A DNA stretch of 7,211 nt from Muribaculaceae bacterium. GTDB lineage: Bacteria; Bacteroidota; Bacteroidia; Bacteroidales; Muribaculaceae. The translations under genes were made by a program, and so were the position numbers. Of this stretch, positions 5,781-7,211 are shown in pieces (position 1 is the first letter of the stretch; the number at the start of each line of letters is the position of its first letter). The notes below the pieces were generated by a model. It was not told where the DNA came from and made no database searches. It saw only the letters and a program-made list of their open reading frames with translations. The DNA lies in assembly GCA_020026215.1 (NCBI GenBank), contig JAHHQT010000092.1, forward strand, positions 1 to 7,211. The letters run 5' to 3'.

Positions 5781-6797
5781 ATGAATTTTCTCGACGATAA
5801 ACGGACAAGAGCCTTTTTTCTGGCTGCTCTTGGAGTGATAGGCATCATATTTATATTTGTGTTCAAACCATCTAAAAACAAATGGATACTCAACCAGGGG
5901 GCGGTATGGAATACAGAATATCATATCACCTATTTTCATACCGATGATTTGGGGGATTCCATCATCAAGGTATTGCGCGAATACGAATTGAGTATCTCTC
6001 CTTTCAATAAAGAATCATTGATTACCCGCATAAACAACAATGAGAGCGATTCCCTCGATAATAACATCTTTGTATTATACAATAAGTCAAAGGAAGTGAA
6101 CGTACAGACAAACGGCGCATTTGATCCTACACTTGCCCCTATCATCAATGCTTGGGGATTCGGTTACAAGAACAATACTACACCGACACAAGCAGCATTG
6201 GATTCCATGATACAATTTGTAGGCATACAAAAGACACATATTGAAAACGACCGATTGGTGAAAGACGACACACGCACCGAATTTAATTTCAGTGCCATCG
6301 CCAAAGGTTTGGGCGTGGATAAAATCGGCGAACTGCTCTCACACAACGGAATCGAAAATTATATGGTAGAGATTGGTGGCGAAATTGTCGTGAAAGGAAT
6401 GAATTCAAAAGGCAAGAACTGGAAAATATCCATTGACCGCCCTACTGACAACGATTCGGTCATTGACCACAATTCAGCCGCTATCGTTACCCTGAAGAAC
6501 GAAGCCATTGCCACGTCTGGCAACTACCGCAATTTCAAGACCGATGCAACAGGAGCCAAGTACAATCATATCATTGACCCTAAAACAGGAGAATCAGCGA
6601 AATCAGAGGTATTGAGTGCTACAATCATTGCCAAAGACTGTATGACCGCTGATGCCTACGCCACAGCATTCATGATTATTTCACAATCTGAAAGGGAAAA
6701 AATATTGGAATCCAATCCGGGAATGAAGGCGATGCTCATCCGTTCAGACTCCATTGGCAACTATAATATATGGACTTCTGAAAATTTCGGAAATTAG
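5781..6797 (+). CDS. apbE: FAD:protein FMN transferase (ApbE), membrane-anchored
   Basis: Moves FMN from FAD onto a Thr (or Ser) of target proteins such as NqrB/NqrC or RnfD/RnfG, on the periplasmic side, with Mg2+. It has 338 aa. Residues about 11-28 (AFFLAALGVIGIIFIFVF) form one hydrophobic segment after a charged start. There is no lipobox cysteine, so an uncleaved membrane anchor is likelier than a lipoprotein. The ApbE domain shows NGAFDPTLAPIINAWGFG, FSAIAKGLGVDKIG (Lys175), EIGGE (197-201), ATSGNYRNF, HIIDPKTGE (263-271), and the metal-binding MTADAYATA (Asp291, Thr295). No flavinylation target or Nqr/Rnf gene is in the window, so its substrates are elsewhere in the genome. It is flanked by its own promoter and terminator and appears to be a single-gene unit. 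Confidence 0.96.
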   Translation: MNFLDDKRTRAFFLAALGVIGIIFIFVFKPSKNKWILNQGAVWNTEYHITYFHTDDLGDSIIKVLREYELSISPFNKESLITRINNNESDSLDNNIFVLYNKSKEVNVQTNGAFDPTLAPIINAWGFGYKNNTTPTQAALDSMIQFVGIQKTHIENDRLVKDDTRTEFNFSAIAKGLGVDKIGELLSHNGIENYMVEIGGEIVVKGMNSKGKNWKISIDRPTDNDSVIDHNSAAIVTLKNEAIATSGNYRNFKTDATGAKYNHIIDPKTGESAKSEVLSATIIAKDCMTADAYATAFMIISQSEREKILESNPGMKAMLIRSDSIGNYNIWTSENFGN

Positions 6798-6814
6798 ACA
6801 CTTGTACATATAAG

Positions 6815-6847
6815 AAAAAAGTAGCTAAATATTTAGCTACTTTTTTT
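6815..6847. terminator. Perfect palindromic bidirectional terminator after apbE
   Basis: The two halves at 6815-6830 and 6831-6846 are exact reverse complements (A6-GTAGCTAAAT / ATTTAGCTAC-T6), followed by one more T. The A-run and T-run let it work in both directions. It lies 17 nt after the apbE stop and 15 nt beyond the end of the minus-strand ORF pair at 6862-7110. Confidence 0.9.
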
Positions 6848-6861
6848 ATTTATTATTATAT

Positions 6862-6972
6862 TTACGACTCTAAATAGATATGTAATACCAATAATTTTAA
6901 ATAGAAGTACACCTTCAGAATCAAGAACAACACTCCCGATATAAATGCAATATCTTTTACAATAATTGCCAT
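6862..6972 (-). CDS. Possible 36-aa hydrophobic small protein (unrecognised)
   Basis: I do not recognise this ORF. It runs from the ATG at 6972 to the TAA at 6862-6864. The product (starting MAIIVKDIAFISGVLF) is mostly hydrophobic from residue 8 to 34 with Lys at 20 and 26, like a single short membrane helix. It is in the same frame as the 44-codon ORF upstream, separated only by TGA-GGG. AT-rich noncoding DNA readily yields leucine-rich ORFs of this size, so it may not be translated. Confidence 0.25.
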   Translation of the reverse strand: MAIIVKDIAFISGVLFLILKVYFYLKLLVLHIYLES

Positions 6973-6975
6973 CCC

Positions 6976-7110
6976 TCAATATACTTTCCTTAATAAGTCT
7001 ATTAAAGATAGTATATATTCCAAAGTTAGTAAATGTGGTAATTTCAAACGAAGAATGGAATACAGGTAATTATTCACTTTGACAAACTCTAACAGAACGC
7101 CCGTTCTCAT
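6976..7110 (-). CDS. Possible 44-aa small protein (unrecognised)
   Basis: I do not recognise this ORF. The ATG at 7110 opens 44 codons (MRTGVLLEFVKV..., ending DLLRKVY) to a TGA at 6976-6978. It is leucine-rich with interspersed Lys, Arg and Glu, compatible with an amphipathic helix. A TATTTTTG box (7113-7120) lies just two bases upstream of the ATG, and the palindromic terminator at 6815-6846 closes the unit. Alternatives are a leader of a small RNA, a decayed fragment of a longer gene, or chance. Confidence 0.27.
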   Translation of the reverse strand: MRTGVLLEFVKVNNYLYSILRLKLPHLLTLEYILSLIDLLRKVY

Positions 7111-7112
7111 GT

Positions 7113-7120
7113 CAAAAATA
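7113..7120 (-). promoter_or_regulatory. TAnnTTTG box upstream of the small minus-strand ORFs
   Basis: On the minus strand TATTTTTG matches the Bacteroidota -7 consensus and sits between the edge terminator (7163-7200) and the 44-aa ORF. I find no TTG at the usual 19-21 nt upstream; the nearest is 29 nt away. The call therefore rests on one box. Confidence 0.35.
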
Positions 7121-7162
7121 AGGATATTGCATTTTTCATATTCCTACACCAACATCTAAAAC

Positions 7163-7200
7163 AAAAAAAGCATCCGTCCATCCTGCGACGAACGAATGCT
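7163..7200 (-). terminator. Minus-strand intrinsic terminator for a gene off the right edge
   Basis: Read on the minus strand, 7200-7169 folds into 14 pairs (arms 7187-7200 and 7169-7182) around a GCAG loop and runs into T7 (7169-7163). Three of the pairs are G-U in that orientation but would be C-A mismatches on the plus strand, so the direction is clearly minus. A minus-strand gene probably ends at or beyond 7202; an in-frame-possible TAG lies at 7202-7204. Confidence 0.75.
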
Positions 7201-7211
7201 GCTAGCGTATT

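Larger units (their letters stand above)
6943..7134. repeat. 12-bp inverted repeat, arms 192 bp end to end
   Basis: AAATGCAATATC at 6943-6954 is the exact reverse complement of GATATTGCATTT at 7123-7134. The arms bracket most of the small-ORF region. No target-site duplication is evident outside them, and in AT-rich DNA a chance pair of this length is possible. Confidence 0.4.
6798..7211. other. 414-bp stretch without a recognised gene
   Basis: This stretch holds the apbE terminator, two small minus-strand ORFs, a TAnnTTTG box on the minus strand (7113-7120), a 12-bp inverted repeat, and a minus-strand terminator at the right edge. I see no tRNA cloverleaf, no insertion-sequence transposase remnant that I recognise, and no plus-strand ORF worth calling. 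Confidence 0.7.

Noticed and set aside
5781..5870. ApbE as a lipoprotein
   Set aside because: No cysteine follows the hydrophobic segment, so there is no lipobox.
6862..7110. Toxin-antitoxin pair or type I toxin with antisense RNA
   Set aside because: The ORF pair is small and hydrophobic in part, but no antisense promoter, repeat pair or known toxin motif supports it.

Overview
The window looks like chromosomal core DNA from a member of the Bacteroidota, most likely order Bacteroidales. Four things point there. Rho carries a very long low-complexity insertion ahead of its RNA-binding domain. Several promoters fit the Bacteroidota -7 box TAnnTTTG. Clear Shine-Dalgarno sequences are largely absent before the starts. 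Base composition is moderately AT-rich. I see no integrase, transposase, phage gene, CRISPR array, tRNA or rRNA.

Layout, left to right. (1) 1-1748 (+) is the 3' part of rho; its reading frame is open back to base 1, so the start lies outside the window. A 12-bp-stem terminator follows. (2) 1884-4387 (+) is a probable operon: a YbaK-type aminoacyl-tRNA deacylase, chorismate synthase (aroC, 12 nt later) and a YhcC/TIGR01212 radical SAM protein (4-nt ATGA overlap with aroC). It ends at a strong intrinsic terminator. (3) 4506-4991 (+) is guanine deaminase (guaD), starting only 19 nt after that terminator's U-run. (4) A bidirectional terminator (about 5006-5044) separates guaD from a convergent DJ-1/YajL-family gene at 5073-5648 (-). 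(5) A 132-bp divergent promoter region leads to apbE (FAD:protein FMN transferase) at 5781-6797 (+), which ends at a perfectly palindromic terminator (6815-6846). (6) 6798-7211 holds no recognisable gene. It has two tiny minus-strand ORFs in one frame (44 and 36 aa) behind a TAnnTTTG box, and at the edge a terminator for a minus-strand gene off the right side.

The genes are housekeeping functions: transcription termination, tRNA proofreading and probably tRNA modification, aromatic amino acid synthesis, purine salvage, protein or metabolite repair, and flavinylation of exported or membrane redox proteins. I found no convincing new multi-gene system. The best candidates for a second look are the small unrecognised minus-strand unit at 6815-7120, the disordered region of Rho, and the terminator that overlaps the possible guaD leader.
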